From: Pseudobutyrivibrio ruminis
GTDB taxonomy: Bacteria > Bacillota > Clostridia > Lachnospirales > Lachnospiraceae
DNA length: 64,000 nucleotides
Reading direction: 5' to 3'
Assembly (NCBI GenBank): GCA_015057315.1
Contig: SVER01000002.1
Span: 62,001 to 126,000 of the forward strand
Notes under the pieces: generated by a model
The model's input: only the letters and a program-made list of their open reading frames with translations
Told to the model about the DNA's origin: nothing
Databases searched by the model: none
Made by a program: the position numbers and the translations under genes
Part shown: positions 29,625 through 38,909 of the stretch, in pieces
Position numbering within the stretch: position 1 is the first letter of the stretch
Layout of the letters: the number at the start of each line of letters is the position of its first letter

Positions 29625-30863
29625 ATGAAGGGAGTGATAGGTATAGGATTTAATACAAACCTGCTACATGCAGGCAATCAAAAGGAGATAAAAGGTGCAA
29701 CCCTTCCACCTATATATCAGAGTAGTGCTTTTTTTCAGGAATCAGCAGAGGATTTGGCTGGCATATTTGCCAATAAGAAAATGGGATATTGCTATACTCG
29801 TGTAGCCAACCCTACCATAAATGCTTTTGAGGAAAAGATTACAAAGCTGGAAGGCGGAATCGGATCAGTCGCATGTGCATCTGGAATGGCTGCCTTATCC
29901 ATGGCTCTTTTAAATATTCTTGAAGCAGGTGATGAAATAATATCAAGCGCAAGCTTGTATGGAGGCTCTATCGATTTGTTTAGAGACATAGAAGCCTTCG
30001 GAATCAAGACAAGATATGTGGAAAACAACAATTGGGAAGAGATAGAGGCGGCTTTCAATGACCGCACCAAGGTGGTATTTGCAGAGACCATCGGCAATCC
30101 CTGTTTGGACGTAACAGATATTGATAAGCTTGCAGAAATTGCACATTCTCATGGTGTGCCGCTTGTTATAGACAATACTACAGCAACACCATATCTGGTG
30201 AAGGCTATAGAGCATGGGGCAGACATAGTAGTGAATTCATCTTCTAAATATATAAATGGAAGTAGTAATTCTATCAGCGGAGTTCTGACAGACAGTGGCC
30301 ATTTCAAATGGACTAAGGAACGCTACCCTGTACTAGGGGAATACATCAAGTATGGGCCATTTGCCTATATATCGAAAATGCGAAGTGGACTGTACCGAAA
30401 CATGGGAACCTGCCTATCGCCATTTAATGCATATCTAAATGTAATAGGAATAGAAACTTTAGGCTTAAGAATGGAACGACAGTGCAGGAACGCCTATGAA
30501 CTGGCTAAGTGGTTTGACGAAACCTATGATGACATAAAGGTAAATTACCCAGGACTAAAATCCAGCAACTGGAATGGTATCGCAAATACGATATTAAAGA
30601 ATGGTTATGGCGCCATCCTCACTATCAGAGTAGGAACCAAAGAACGCGCCTTCGAAATCATGAACAAACTAACCATTCCGTATATCCTATCAAATATAGG
30701 TGATACAAAAACCCTGGTTGTGCACCCATCATCAACTATTTCGTTGCACAGTACTGAAAAAGAATTAGCAGACGCCGGAGTCTACGATGACCTCATTAGA
30801 ATCAGCGTCGGTATCGAAGACGTCGAGAATCTCATAGCAGACTTCCGTACCGCAATAAGCTAG
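29625..30863 (+). CDS. metY: O-acetylhomoserine (thiol)-lyase-like PLP enzyme (MetY role proposed from context)
   Basis: Cys/Met metabolism PLP family: YTRVANPTINAFEEKI, VNSSSKYINGSSNSISG; heads Hcy-type operon. Confidence 0.82.
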   Translation: MKGVIGIGFNTNLLHAGNQKEIKGATLPPIYQSSAFFQESAEDLAGIFANKKMGYCYTRVANPTINAFEEKITKLEGGIGSVACASGMAALSMALLNILEAGDEIISSASLYGGSIDLFRDIEAFGIKTRYVENNNWEEIEAAFNDRTKVVFAETIGNPCLDVTDIDKLAEIAHSHGVPLVIDNTTATPYLVKAIEHGADIVVNSSSKYINGSSNSISGVLTDSGHFKWTKERYPVLGEYIKYGPFAYISKMRSGLYRNMGTCLSPFNAYLNVIGIETLGLRMERQCRNAYELAKWFDETYDDIKVNYPGLKSSNWNGIANTILKNGYGAILTIRVGTKERAFEIMNKLTIPYILSNIGDTKTLVVHPSSTISLHSTEKELADAGVYDDLIRISVGIEDVENLIADFRTAIS

Positions 30864-30888
30864 ATTTTCATGGTAATCAATTAAGTAA

Positions 30889-31017
30889 GAGACGCTCACA
30901 ACTTAGGCAAGCGCTATATGACCTTAATTTGCCGAATGTAATGAGGTAAATTAGGGTCTAGTAAGCGAAGCTTACATCTGGTGCCCTACGGGAGCACGGA
31001 AAATTACGATGCGTCTC
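30889..31017. repeat. Branched structured intergenic element, copy 1
   Basis: Outer stem GAGACGC/GCGTCTC; inner hairpins GACCTTAATTTGCC/GGTAAATTAGGGTC, GTAAGCgaaGCTTAC, GTGCCCtacGGGaGCAC. Confidence 0.65.
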
Positions 31018-31035
31018 GTATATAAAGGAGTAAAT

Positions 31036-31905
31036 ATGGCAGAAAAGATAGATTATAAGGCTTTGAAGGCTGGCGGCTTCATGAGCCAGAAACAGAAGGG
31101 ATATGGCTCCCTACGCCTTGCAGTAGTAGGTGGCAATTTAGATGCAAACGCAATCAAAACAGTGGCAGAAGTGGCAGAAAAGTATGGTCATGGATATATT
31201 CACATGACTAGCCGTCAGGGAATCGAAATTCCATTTATTCATGTAAATGATTTGGAAAAGGTGAAGGAAGAACTGAAAGCTGGCGGTGTGTACACAGGTG
31301 TTTGTGGCCCAAGAGTTCGTACAATCACAGCTTGCCAGGGCTCAGAAATTTGCCCAAGTGGCTGTATAGATACCTACACCTTGGCGCAGGAATTAAATGA
31401 CAGATATTTTGGTAGAGAGCTGCCACATAAGTTTAAGTTCGGTGTTACTGGATGTCAGAATAACTGTCTAAAGGCTGAGGAGAATGATGTAGGTATCAAA
31501 GGCGGTATGACAGTTGAGTATAAACAAGAGGATTGCATTTCCTGTGGTGTGTGCGTAAAGGCTTGTAGGGAGCAGGCGCTTACAATGAAGGATGGCAAGG
31601 TAGAGATAGATACTACTAAGTGCAATAACTGCGCTAGATGTGTAAAGAGCTGTCCTACTGATGCATGGGTAGGAACACCAGGGTACATCGTATCCTTTGG
31701 TGGTACCTTTGGAAACAAGATTTATAAGGCTGAGCAGATGTTACCAATCATCCGTGATAAGGAAACATTGTTCCGTGTTACCGATGCAGCCATCGACTAT
31801 TTCGAGGCCAACGCAAAGCCATCTGAGCGCTTCCGCGCCACCCTCACCCGCCTAGGTGACGATGGCCTACGCACCGCCGTAGAGGCCGCATATCATGCTG
31901 ATTAA
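31036..31905 (+). CDS. Siroheme/4Fe-4S sulfite (or nitrite) reductase-like protein with ferredoxin domain
   Basis: SRQGIEIPFIH, TACQGSEICPSG, GVTGCQNNCLKAEENDVGIKGG, two CxxCxxCxxxC clusters; ATG 31036 has RBS AAAGGAG. Confidence 0.88.
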   Translation: MAEKIDYKALKAGGFMSQKQKGYGSLRLAVVGGNLDANAIKTVAEVAEKYGHGYIHMTSRQGIEIPFIHVNDLEKVKEELKAGGVYTGVCGPRVRTITACQGSEICPSGCIDTYTLAQELNDRYFGRELPHKFKFGVTGCQNNCLKAEENDVGIKGGMTVEYKQEDCISCGVCVKACREQALTMKDGKVEIDTTKCNNCARCVKSCPTDAWVGTPGYIVSFGGTFGNKIYKAEQMLPIIRDKETLFRVTDAAIDYFEANAKPSERFRATLTRLGDDGLRTAVEAAYHAD

Positions 31906-31907
31906 AA

Positions 31908-32040
31908 GAGACTCACACACAACCTGGCAATAGCTCGTAGCTATCAAGCTCTTGGCGTTGCACAAGGAGCCAATCTCGCGACGGGGCAATGCTAAGGCTT
32001 GAGAGCGTAACGAGCGAGAGAAAAACTTGGAGTGAGTCTC
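31908..32040. repeat. Branched structured intergenic element, copy 2 (divergent)
   Basis: Outer stem GAGACTCAC/GTGAGTCTC; inner ATAGCTcgtAGCTAT; CTTGGCGTTGC pairs with GCAATGCTAAG. Confidence 0.62.
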
Positions 32041-32062
32041 GTTCATATCAAGGAGGTTAAAT

Positions 32063-32311
32063 ATGAGTGAAGTTTTGGAATTTGATGAACAGGTAGATAT
32101 TACAGATAAGGTATGCCCTCTTACTTTTGTTACTGCAAAGGTGGCAATCGAGGAGCTTGATGATGGGCAGGTGCTGGCGGTTCGCATGAATGATGGTGAG
32201 CCAGTGCAGAACGTGCCTCGTTCTTTTAAGGAGGATGGCCATAAGATTTTGAAGCTTAATGATAATGAGGATGGCACATATACTTTGTTTGTAAGAAAGG
32301 TGGAGGAGTGA
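32063..32311 (+). CDS. TusA-like sulfurtransferase
   Basis: DITDKVCPLTFVTAKVAIEELDDGQVLAVRMND. Confidence 0.85.
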   Translation: MSEVLEFDEQVDITDKVCPLTFVTAKVAIEELDDGQVLAVRMNDGEPVQNVPRSFKEDGHKILKLNDNEDGTYTLFVRKVEE

Positions 32312-32312
32312 T

Positions 32313-32630
32313 ATGGCAGAAAGAGTTTACACAGATGATTTCGCATCAAAGGTGCTAGAGAGTGAAGTGCCCACCATTGTGGATTTCTATTCAGATTCAT
32401 GCATCACCTGCAAAAAGCTTGCGCCAACTCTTTGCGATATTGAGGAAGAATATGAAGGCAAGCTCAATGTTTTTAAGGTTAATACCAACTATGATACAAA
32501 GCTTGTTGAGGATTATGAAATTAAATCTAATCCAACCTTGATTTTATTTAAGGATGGCAAGGCTATTGGTAAGCAGATTGGTCCAAGAGACTATGAGGAT
32601 TTAGTAGATTGGATAGATGATTTAATTTAA
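32313..32630 (+). CDS. Thioredoxin-like protein
   Basis: VDFYSDSCITCKKLAP (CxxC), NPTLILFKDGK. Confidence 0.9.
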   Translation: MAERVYTDDFASKVLESEVPTIVDFYSDSCITCKKLAPTLCDIEEEYEGKLNVFKVNTNYDTKLVEDYEIKSNPTLILFKDGKAIGKQIGPRDYEDLVDWIDDLI

Positions 32631-32648
32631 AGTTAGGAGGATAATGAA

Positions 32649-32855
32649 ATGACAATCACAGTGGCAGGAGAGAAGAAGGAATATAAGGATGGTTTGACTC
32701 TTCCAGAGCTTATCGAGCTTGAAAATGTGGAGACACCTCAGTATGTGACTGTATCAATTAATGATGAGTTCGTACTTACAGAAAATCGTGATACCACAGT
32801 GTTAAATGAAGGTGATAGCGTTGAGTTCCTTTATTTCATGGGAGGTGGCTGCTAA
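32649..32855 (+). CDS. ThiS/MoaD-like sulfur carrier ending GGGC (HcyS-like)
   Basis: ubiquitin-like sulfur carrier; C-terminus VEFLYFMGGGC*; adjacent to ThiF-like and JAMM genes. Confidence 0.85.
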   Translation: MTITVAGEKKEYKDGLTLPELIELENVETPQYVTVSINDEFVLTENRDTTVLNEGDSVEFLYFMGGGC

Positions 32856-33694
32856 TGGCAATGACAGATGAGCAGATTGAGCGCTATAGCAGGCATATCA
32901 TCCTAAAGGAAGTGGGAGCTAAGGGACAAAAGAAGCTTTTAAACGCAAGCGTACTTATTATTGGTGCAGGTGGACTAGGGGCTCCAGCAGCTATGTATCT
33001 TGCGGCAGCAGGAGTAGGAAAGATTGGCATTGTAGATGCAGATGAGGTGGATTTGTCCAATCTGCAGAGACAGATAATCCATAGCACAGCAGATATTGGA
33101 AAGCCAAAGGTAAAATCTGCAAAGGAAACCATGAATGCCATGAACCCTGATGTGGAGGTAAAGACATATCATAAATTTGTGGATTCTACAAATATCAGAG
33201 AACTGATTCGTGAATACGATTTTATTATTGATGGCACTGATAATTTCCCTGCAAAGTTTCTAATTAATGATGCATGTGTTATGGAAAAGAAGCCATTTAG
33301 CCATGCAGGAATCATTCGATTTAAGGGACAGCTAATGACTTACGTGCCAGGCGAAGGCCCTTGCTATAGATGTGTATTTAAAAATCCACCACCAAAGGAT
33401 GCAGTACCAACCTGTAAGCAGGCAGGTGTTATTGGTGCTATGGGTGGAGTGATTGGTTCACTTCAGGCTATGGAGGCTATCAAATACATCGTAGGTGTAG
33501 GTGATTTGCTTACAGGAAAACTGCTTACCTATGATGCTGTAAATCAGGATTTCAGAAAGATAAAGCTTCCACACGACACCAGCAAATGTCCTGTATGTGG
33601 AGCAAATCCTACTATTACAGAGCTTATTGATTATGAGCAGGAGGTTTGCGAGGAAACCGCGGGCAGATTTGAGGTAAGAGATGAAAACAATTAG
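32855..33694 (+). CDS. ThiF/MoeB-like adenylyltransferase (HcyF-like)
   Basis: GAGGLGAPAAMYLAAAGVGKIGIVDADEVDLSNLQRQI. Confidence 0.93.
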   Translation: MAMTDEQIERYSRHIILKEVGAKGQKKLLNASVLIIGAGGLGAPAAMYLAAAGVGKIGIVDADEVDLSNLQRQIIHSTADIGKPKVKSAKETMNAMNPDVEVKTYHKFVDSTNIRELIREYDFIIDGTDNFPAKFLINDACVMEKKPFSHAGIIRFKGQLMTYVPGEGPCYRCVFKNPPPKDAVPTCKQAGVIGAMGGVIGSLQAMEAIKYIVGVGDLLTGKLLTYDAVNQDFRKIKLPHDTSKCPVCGANPTITELIDYEQEVCEETAGRFEVRDENN

Positions 33695-34112
33695 AATGCA
33701 TTATCGTATATACGATAGTATTGTGGCATACGCAAAGGAACATCTTCCAGAGGAAGCCTGTGGACTTGTAGCAGGTACAGAAAATGATGGTAAAATCGAA
33801 GTAAAAAAGATATACTATCTAGAAAATAAGGATCATGCAACAGACCATTTTACACTTGATCCAAAGGACCAGATGGTGGCTATAAAGGATATGAGAAAAG
33901 AGGGGCTAAAGCCACTTGGCAATTGGCACTCTCATCCTGAGTCTCCATCAAGACCATCAGTTGAGGATATTAAGCTTGCTTTCGATTCAAAGGCCAGCTA
34001 CATGATTCTATCACTTATGGCGGAAAATCCAGTGCTTAACAGCTTCCATATAGAGGACGGTCAGTACGAAAAAGAAGATTTAAGAATCTTTTCAGATGAA
34101 TATTATTTTTAA
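33681..34112 (+). CDS. JAMM/Mov34-type metalloprotease (HcyD-like)
   Basis: EEACGLVAG...NWHSHPESPSRPSVEDIKLA (HxHxnD motif). Confidence 0.9.
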   Translation: MKTIRMHYRIYDSIVAYAKEHLPEEACGLVAGTENDGKIEVKKIYYLENKDHATDHFTLDPKDQMVAIKDMRKEGLKPLGNWHSHPESPSRPSVEDIKLAFDSKASYMILSLMAENPVLNSFHIEDGQYEKEDLRIFSDEYYF

Positions 34113-34124
34113 GGAGAACTTACT

Positions 34125-34703
34125 ATGAAGTTGACAACAAGAGAGATTACTTTTACAGGATTATTCGCGGCACTTATTGCTGTGGGAGCATTTATAAAGA
34201 TTGATATTCCACTACCACTATACACAATGCATTTTACATTCCAGTGGTTGTTTGTATTACTTGCAGGATTTATCTTAGGCAAAAAGCTTGGTGCCCTTAG
34301 CGTAATTACATACATTATTGTTGGCCTTGCAGGGGTTCCAGTTTTTGCAGCAGGTGGCGGTATCGGATATGTGCTTCGCCCAGGATTCGGCTTTTTACTT
34401 GGATTTGTTTTGGCAGCATACTTAATTGGCTTATATACAGAAAAGCTTCCATCAAAGAAATTAATATATCTTATTGTGCCAGCTACAATAGGACTTATTG
34501 CATATTATAGTGTAGGTGCGGTATATTTTTATTTGATAAAGAATCTATATGTTGGGGAAGCTGTTTCCTTTGCCGTTGTAGTGGTTCAATATTGCTTGAT
34601 CACTGTTTTACCAGATTTCATCTTATGTGTAATGGCGGCAAGCCTATCTACACAGCTTATTCCAGCATTTAAGAAATTAGTATTAGTAAATGTTCAGGAG
34701 TAA
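34125..34703 (+). CDS. bioY: BioY family transporter (ECF S-component)
   Basis: FTGLFAALIAVGAFIKIDIPLPLYTMHFTFQWLFVLLAG..GGIGYVLRPGFGFLLGF. Confidence 0.85.
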   Translation: MKLTTREITFTGLFAALIAVGAFIKIDIPLPLYTMHFTFQWLFVLLAGFILGKKLGALSVITYIIVGLAGVPVFAAGGGIGYVLRPGFGFLLGFVLAAYLIGLYTEKLPSKKLIYLIVPATIGLIAYYSVGAVYFYLIKNLYVGEAVSFAVVVVQYCLITVLPDFILCVMAASLSTQLIPAFKKLVLVNVQE

Positions 34704-34705
34704 GA

Positions 34706-35611
34706 ATGGATATTAAAATAGGAACTCGCGGTTCTAATCTGGCATTGGCCCAGGCAAATTATGTATTGGAAAGGCTAAAGCAAAACTTTCCAGAGAATGA
34801 TTATGAGATAGTTGTAATCAAAACAACAGGTGATTTGGATCAGCACAGACCTTTAGATGCTATAGGCTCAAAGGGAATCTTCACAGATGAAATAGAGGAT
34901 GCTCTTTTAAATGGTAGGATACAGCTGGCAGTTCATTCCATGAAGGACATGCCAGACACTCTTAAGGATGGGCTTACATTTGCCGACCCTTGGGATAGAG
35001 AGGATGCTAGAGATGTTTTGATCCTCAATCACTACAAATCACTTAAGGATTTGCCTAGAGGTGCCAATGTTGCAACAGGAAGCAAAAGACGTTCCTATCA
35101 GCTACTAAAGCTTCGCCCTGATATTAATATCTATCCTATCAGGGGCAATATTGATACAAGAATAAGAAAGCTTAGAGAAGGCCTTGCTGATGGTACTAAG
35201 CTAGATGGCATTGTGATTGCTGCAGCGGGGCTTAAAAGAATCGGTCTTGCCCATGAAATATCAGAGTATTTTACTGTGGATGACATGATTCCAGCTCCTG
35301 CCCAGGGTACTCTTGCTATCGAGCTAAAATCGGATAATTATGAGCTTCTTGATATGGTAAATTCCTTATCAGATAGCAAGATTAAGGATATCACATTTTT
35401 AGAGAGAGGCTTCCTTAAAAAGATAGGTGGCGATTGCCATTTGCCTATTGGTGCTTATGCATCTGCTACCGATGAAGGCTATGAGCTGAGAGCATTGTTT
35501 GGAACAGAGGATGGTAGCAAGCTGGCGCATACAAAGCAGTTTGCTGCAGAGGCCAGTGAAGAATTAATTGATAGAGCTGTGGCAGATATAATGCAGCAGC
35601 TGGAGAAATAA
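34706..35611 (+). CDS. hemC: Hydroxymethylbilane synthase
   Basis: IGTRGSNLALAQANYV, VHSMKDMPD, GGDCHLPIGAYA. Confidence 0.96.
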   Translation: MDIKIGTRGSNLALAQANYVLERLKQNFPENDYEIVVIKTTGDLDQHRPLDAIGSKGIFTDEIEDALLNGRIQLAVHSMKDMPDTLKDGLTFADPWDREDARDVLILNHYKSLKDLPRGANVATGSKRRSYQLLKLRPDINIYPIRGNIDTRIRKLREGLADGTKLDGIVIAAAGLKRIGLAHEISEYFTVDDMIPAPAQGTLAIELKSDNYELLDMVNSLSDSKIKDITFLERGFLKKIGGDCHLPIGAYASATDEGYELRALFGTEDGSKLAHTKQFAAEASEELIDRAVADIMQQLEK

Positions 35612-35612
35612 T

Positions 35613-37121
35613 ATGAGTGGAAAAGTTGTTTTGCTTGGAGCAGGTCCTGGAGAATGGGGCCTGCTCACTTTAAAAGGAGCAGAAATTATAAAAAAGGCAG
35701 ATTGTGTTATCTATGACCGACTGCTAAATGCAAAGTTTTTAGAATTGACAAAAGCAGGATGTGAGAAGATTTTCGTAGGAAAAGAAAATCACTTTCATGT
35801 GATGCCACAGGAAGAGATTAATAAACTGTTGCTTCAAAAGGCAGGCGAACATCAGCTGGTGGTACGCCTAAAGGGAGGCGACCCTTATGTGTTTGGCAGG
35901 GGCGGTGAAGAGGCCTGCTTCTTGCTTGAGAACGGGGTGGAGGTTGATGTGATTCCTGGTATCAGCTCTTCAGTGGCTGCACTTACAGCCGCCGGCATTC
36001 CTATAACTCACCGTGGCTTATCGAAGGGCTTTCAGGTAATCACTGCCCATAGCAGAAAGGATAAGGCTTCGGATATAGATTATAGTAAGCTCACCGATGA
36101 ATCTGTTACTTTAGTATTTTTGATGGGATTATCTCATGTAGGGGAAATCGCAGATGGGCTAATTGGTGCAGGCAGAAGCAAATCTACAAAGGTTGCTGTA
36201 ATATCAAATGCCACCACCAATCATCAAAAGAAATGTGTGGGAACACTTGATAATATAGCAGCACTTGTTACAGAGGCTGGTCTTGTATCTCCAGCCACTA
36301 TTGTGGTAGGTGAGGTTGTATCCTTAAATGAAACGCTGGGATTTTTTGAAAGTAGACCTTTGTTTGGAAAGACTTATTTCCTACCTAAGATAAAGGGATT
36401 TGAGTACGGATTAAAGGGCAGCAAAGCTACTAGGTCAAATGAATTAGAAATAAGATTAGAAGAGCTTGGAGCAGAAGTGATTCCTTATGTGGCAGGGCAG
36501 ATTGTTCCTAAGAAAGTGGATGTTTCTTTTTTGGAAAATGCCAGCGAATCAGATGTAATAGTATTTACAAGCGCAAATGGAGTGAAGGCATTTTTCTACA
36601 ATCTTTTTGAAGGAGCAAGAAAGGATTTGCGATACATCCCTAATTGTCACTTCGCAGTGGTTGGGAAGAAGACCTTTGACACATTGGCATCATTTGGAAT
36701 CATTGCAGACATTATTTCTACTAAGCAAAGTGGCGCAAATCTTGCAGAGGCTATCAATAAAAGGGTGAAAGAGGAAGCGAATGTCTACTGGCTTTGTGCT
36801 AAGAAGGTATCAGGTGGATTTGAGGAAAGCTTAGATTCAAGATTTAGGTTGAATAAGCTTGTTAGCTACGAGAACATTTCCAGTGATGCGCCAATTGAGG
36901 CTGCTACTAAAGAGAAAATCCTAGCCTGTGACGGCGCTATCTTTACCAGTGGAAGCACTGCAACAACCAGCATTGACGCCTTAGAAGGTAGCTTACCGGA
37001 CTGCCTCTATTCAATAGGTGAAAGCTGCAGCAATGAAATCAGAAAAAAAGGATATGACAACATCCTAGAGGCTAAGATATCATCATATCCTGGAATAGTT
37101 GAATTGCTGTTAGCGGATTAG
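35613..37121 (+). CDS. cobA-hemD: Fused uroporphyrinogen-III C-methyltransferase / uroporphyrinogen-III synthase
   Basis: VVLLGAGPGEWGLLTLKGAEIIKKADCVIYDRLL, RLKGGDPYVFGRGGEE; C-terminal HemD-like VIVFTSANGVKAF. Confidence 0.93.
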   Translation: MSGKVVLLGAGPGEWGLLTLKGAEIIKKADCVIYDRLLNAKFLELTKAGCEKIFVGKENHFHVMPQEEINKLLLQKAGEHQLVVRLKGGDPYVFGRGGEEACFLLENGVEVDVIPGISSSVAALTAAGIPITHRGLSKGFQVITAHSRKDKASDIDYSKLTDESVTLVFLMGLSHVGEIADGLIGAGRSKSTKVAVISNATTNHQKKCVGTLDNIAALVTEAGLVSPATIVVGEVVSLNETLGFFESRPLFGKTYFLPKIKGFEYGLKGSKATRSNELEIRLEELGAEVIPYVAGQIVPKKVDVSFLENASESDVIVFTSANGVKAFFYNLFEGARKDLRYIPNCHFAVVGKKTFDTLASFGIIADIISTKQSGANLAEAINKRVKEEANVYWLCAKKVSGGFEESLDSRFRLNKLVSYENISSDAPIEAATKEKILACDGAIFTSGSTATTSIDALEGSLPDCLYSIGESCSNEIRKKGYDNILEAKISSYPGIVELLLAD

Positions 37122-37519
37122 CTATTAACCAAATCACTGAGCTTCTTGCCATAGAAGAAGTCTCTTTCAAGTAAATAGAATTCAGTCCACATTGGCAGGG
37201 TTTTGCACACACCCTCACGAGGGCAGTCTTTTGCATCGTCAGCAAGACATGCTACAGGTGAAAGGCTGCCCTCTAATAATTCTATAATCTCTCCAACAGA
37301 ATATTCCTCAGGCTTTCTTGTAAGCTTGTAGCCGCCGCCTTTACCGCTGACTCCAGCAACAAGCCCTCCCTTAACAAGTTCCTTTACTATTATCTCCAAA
37401 TACTTCTTTGAAATATCCTGGCGCTCAGCAATATCCTTTAATGGAATGTAATCCTCTGTGTCTTGCTGTGCCAAATCTATCATTACACGTAATGCGTATC
37501 TGCCTTTTGTACTAAACAT
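37118..37519 (-). CDS. Rrf2 family (CymR/IscR-like) transcriptional regulator
   Basis: MFSTKGRYALRVMIDLAQQ..., CxxxxxxCPREGVC; start at 37519 preceded by AGGAGG. Confidence 0.9.
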   Translation of the reverse strand: MFSTKGRYALRVMIDLAQQDTEDYIPLKDIAERQDISKKYLEIIVKELVKGGLVAGVSGKGGGYKLTRKPEEYSVGEIIELLEGSLSPVACLADDAKDCPREGVCKTLPMWTEFYLLERDFFYGKKLSDLVNS

Positions 37520-37614
37520 ATTCTGACCTCCTATTATACGGGAAAGCGCACATTTAAAATCGCTTCGCGATGGGTGCGCTGTGGGTAACAGGTTCTTCCC
37601 ACTAAATTGGGCCC

Positions 37615-37654
37615 CACCTATTACCTTATTATAAGATAGGTAAGTAGGTAAATG
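37615..37654. promoter_or_regulatory. Putative operator/promoter of the rrf2-family gene (minus-strand TATAAT inside)
   Basis: CACCTATTACCTTATTATAAGATAGGTAAGTAGGTAAATG; dyad CCTATTACCTTA/TAAGATAGG. Confidence 0.5.
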
Positions 37655-37671
37655 CAAGGATATTATAATCG

Positions 37672-38004
37672 CTATAGATTATCCTCGCCCCATTTTTTTA
37701 GCTGCAATAGAATTGGGATTAGGCTCTTTGCCTGATCAGTGAGAGTGTATTCCACACGCACAGGCATTTCATCATATTGGGTGCGATGAACTAATCCATC
37801 TGCCTCTAGTTCCTTGAGGGATTGGGCGAGCATGGTGTTTGTAATTCCAAATACAGAGCGCCTTAAATCTCCATATCTGGCAACTTCATTATTGTCGATG
37901 ACACATAGAATCATTATTTTCCATTTGCCACCTATGATGTTTAATACTTTCTTTAATCCGCAGCCCTTGCCTGCAATTTCTTCACATAAAGGTTCTTTTT
38001 TCAT
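37672..38004 (-). CDS. HxlR family transcriptional regulator
   Basis: VLNIIGGKWKIMILCVI, YGDLRRSVFGITNTMLAQSLKELEADGLVHR. Confidence 0.93.
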   Translation of the reverse strand: MKKEPLCEEIAGKGCGLKKVLNIIGGKWKIMILCVIDNNEVARYGDLRRSVFGITNTMLAQSLKELEADGLVHRTQYDEMPVRVEYTLTDQAKSLIPILLQLKKWGEDNL

Positions 38005-38118
38005 AGTCAGTTTTTCCTTACCAGGTTAATAAAAATTGCGTACTTGATATATTTTTCTTACCACATATAATAAGCGTATCGTTTAAAAATAACAAGCAAA
38101 AAGTAAAAGGAAGTTGAT

Positions 38119-38316
38119 ATGGCAAAAAGATTAGCAAATGTAAACACAGATGTGTGTGTAGCATGTGGTGTTTGTAGATTGCAGTGCCCAAGGGAGGCGA
38201 TATCCATCTACAAGGGATGCTATGCATTAGTGAATGAGGAAACTTGTGTTGGATGTGGATTGTGTGAGAAAGCTTGCCCAGCAAGCGCAATAAATTTAAA
38301 AGAGAGGAGCATATAG
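38119..38316 (+). CDS. 2x[4Fe-4S] ferredoxin
   Basis: CVACGVCRLQCP, CVGCGLCEKACP. Confidence 0.93.
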   Translation: MAKRLANVNTDVCVACGVCRLQCPREAISIYKGCYALVNEETCVGCGLCEKACPASAINLKERSI

Positions 38317-38907
38317 ATGGCAAATAACAAAAAGAAGCATTGGTACAATTATCTATGGATTTGGTCAATCATTTATTTTGCTCTTGGATTTTTTAATATA
38401 TTGTTTGCCTGGCTTGGAATGATAGATTTTATTCTGCCTTTGATATTTGCGATAGTAGGCGGTAATAAATGGTTCTGTAACAACATGTGCGGCAGAGGTC
38501 AGCTGTTTTGGGTACTTGGAAGAAATGTAGGATGCTCCAGAAAAAAGCCTGCCCCTAAGTGGCTATCATCTAAATGGTTTAGATATGGATTCCTTTTATT
38601 TTTCTTGACCATGTTTGGCACAATGGTATTTCAGACCTACCTGGTATTTTCTGGCGCCGGCACACTAAGAAAAGCTATCAAGCTGTTTTGGACATTCAAG
38701 GTACCTTGGCAGTGGGCATATTCAGGCAGTGCTTTCCCTGATTGGGTAGCCCAATTCGGATTTGGATTCTACAGCCTGATGCTCACTTCCACTTTGATTG
38801 GACTGATAGTAATGGTACTATATAAGGAAAGAACCTGGTGTACATTTTGTCCAATGGGAACCATGACTCAGGGTATATGTAAAATAAAATCAAAAGGAGA
38901 TAAATAG
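38317..38907 (+). CDS. Membrane 4Fe-4S binding (NapH-like) protein
   Basis: TM segments; CNNMCGRGQLF, CTFCPMGTMTQ. Confidence 0.75.
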   Translation: MANNKKKHWYNYLWIWSIIYFALGFFNILFAWLGMIDFILPLIFAIVGGNKWFCNNMCGRGQLFWVLGRNVGCSRKKPAPKWLSSKWFRYGFLLFFLTMFGTMVFQTYLVFSGAGTLRKAIKLFWTFKVPWQWAYSGSAFPDWVAQFGFGFYSLMLTSTLIGLIVMVLYKERTWCTFCPMGTMTQGICKIKSKGDK

Positions 38908-38909
38908 AA

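Noticed and set aside
30889-31017. tRNA because of the cloverleaf-like three-hairpin layout
   Set aside because: 129 nt, no TTCGA-type T-loop, no CCA end, wrong arm sizes.
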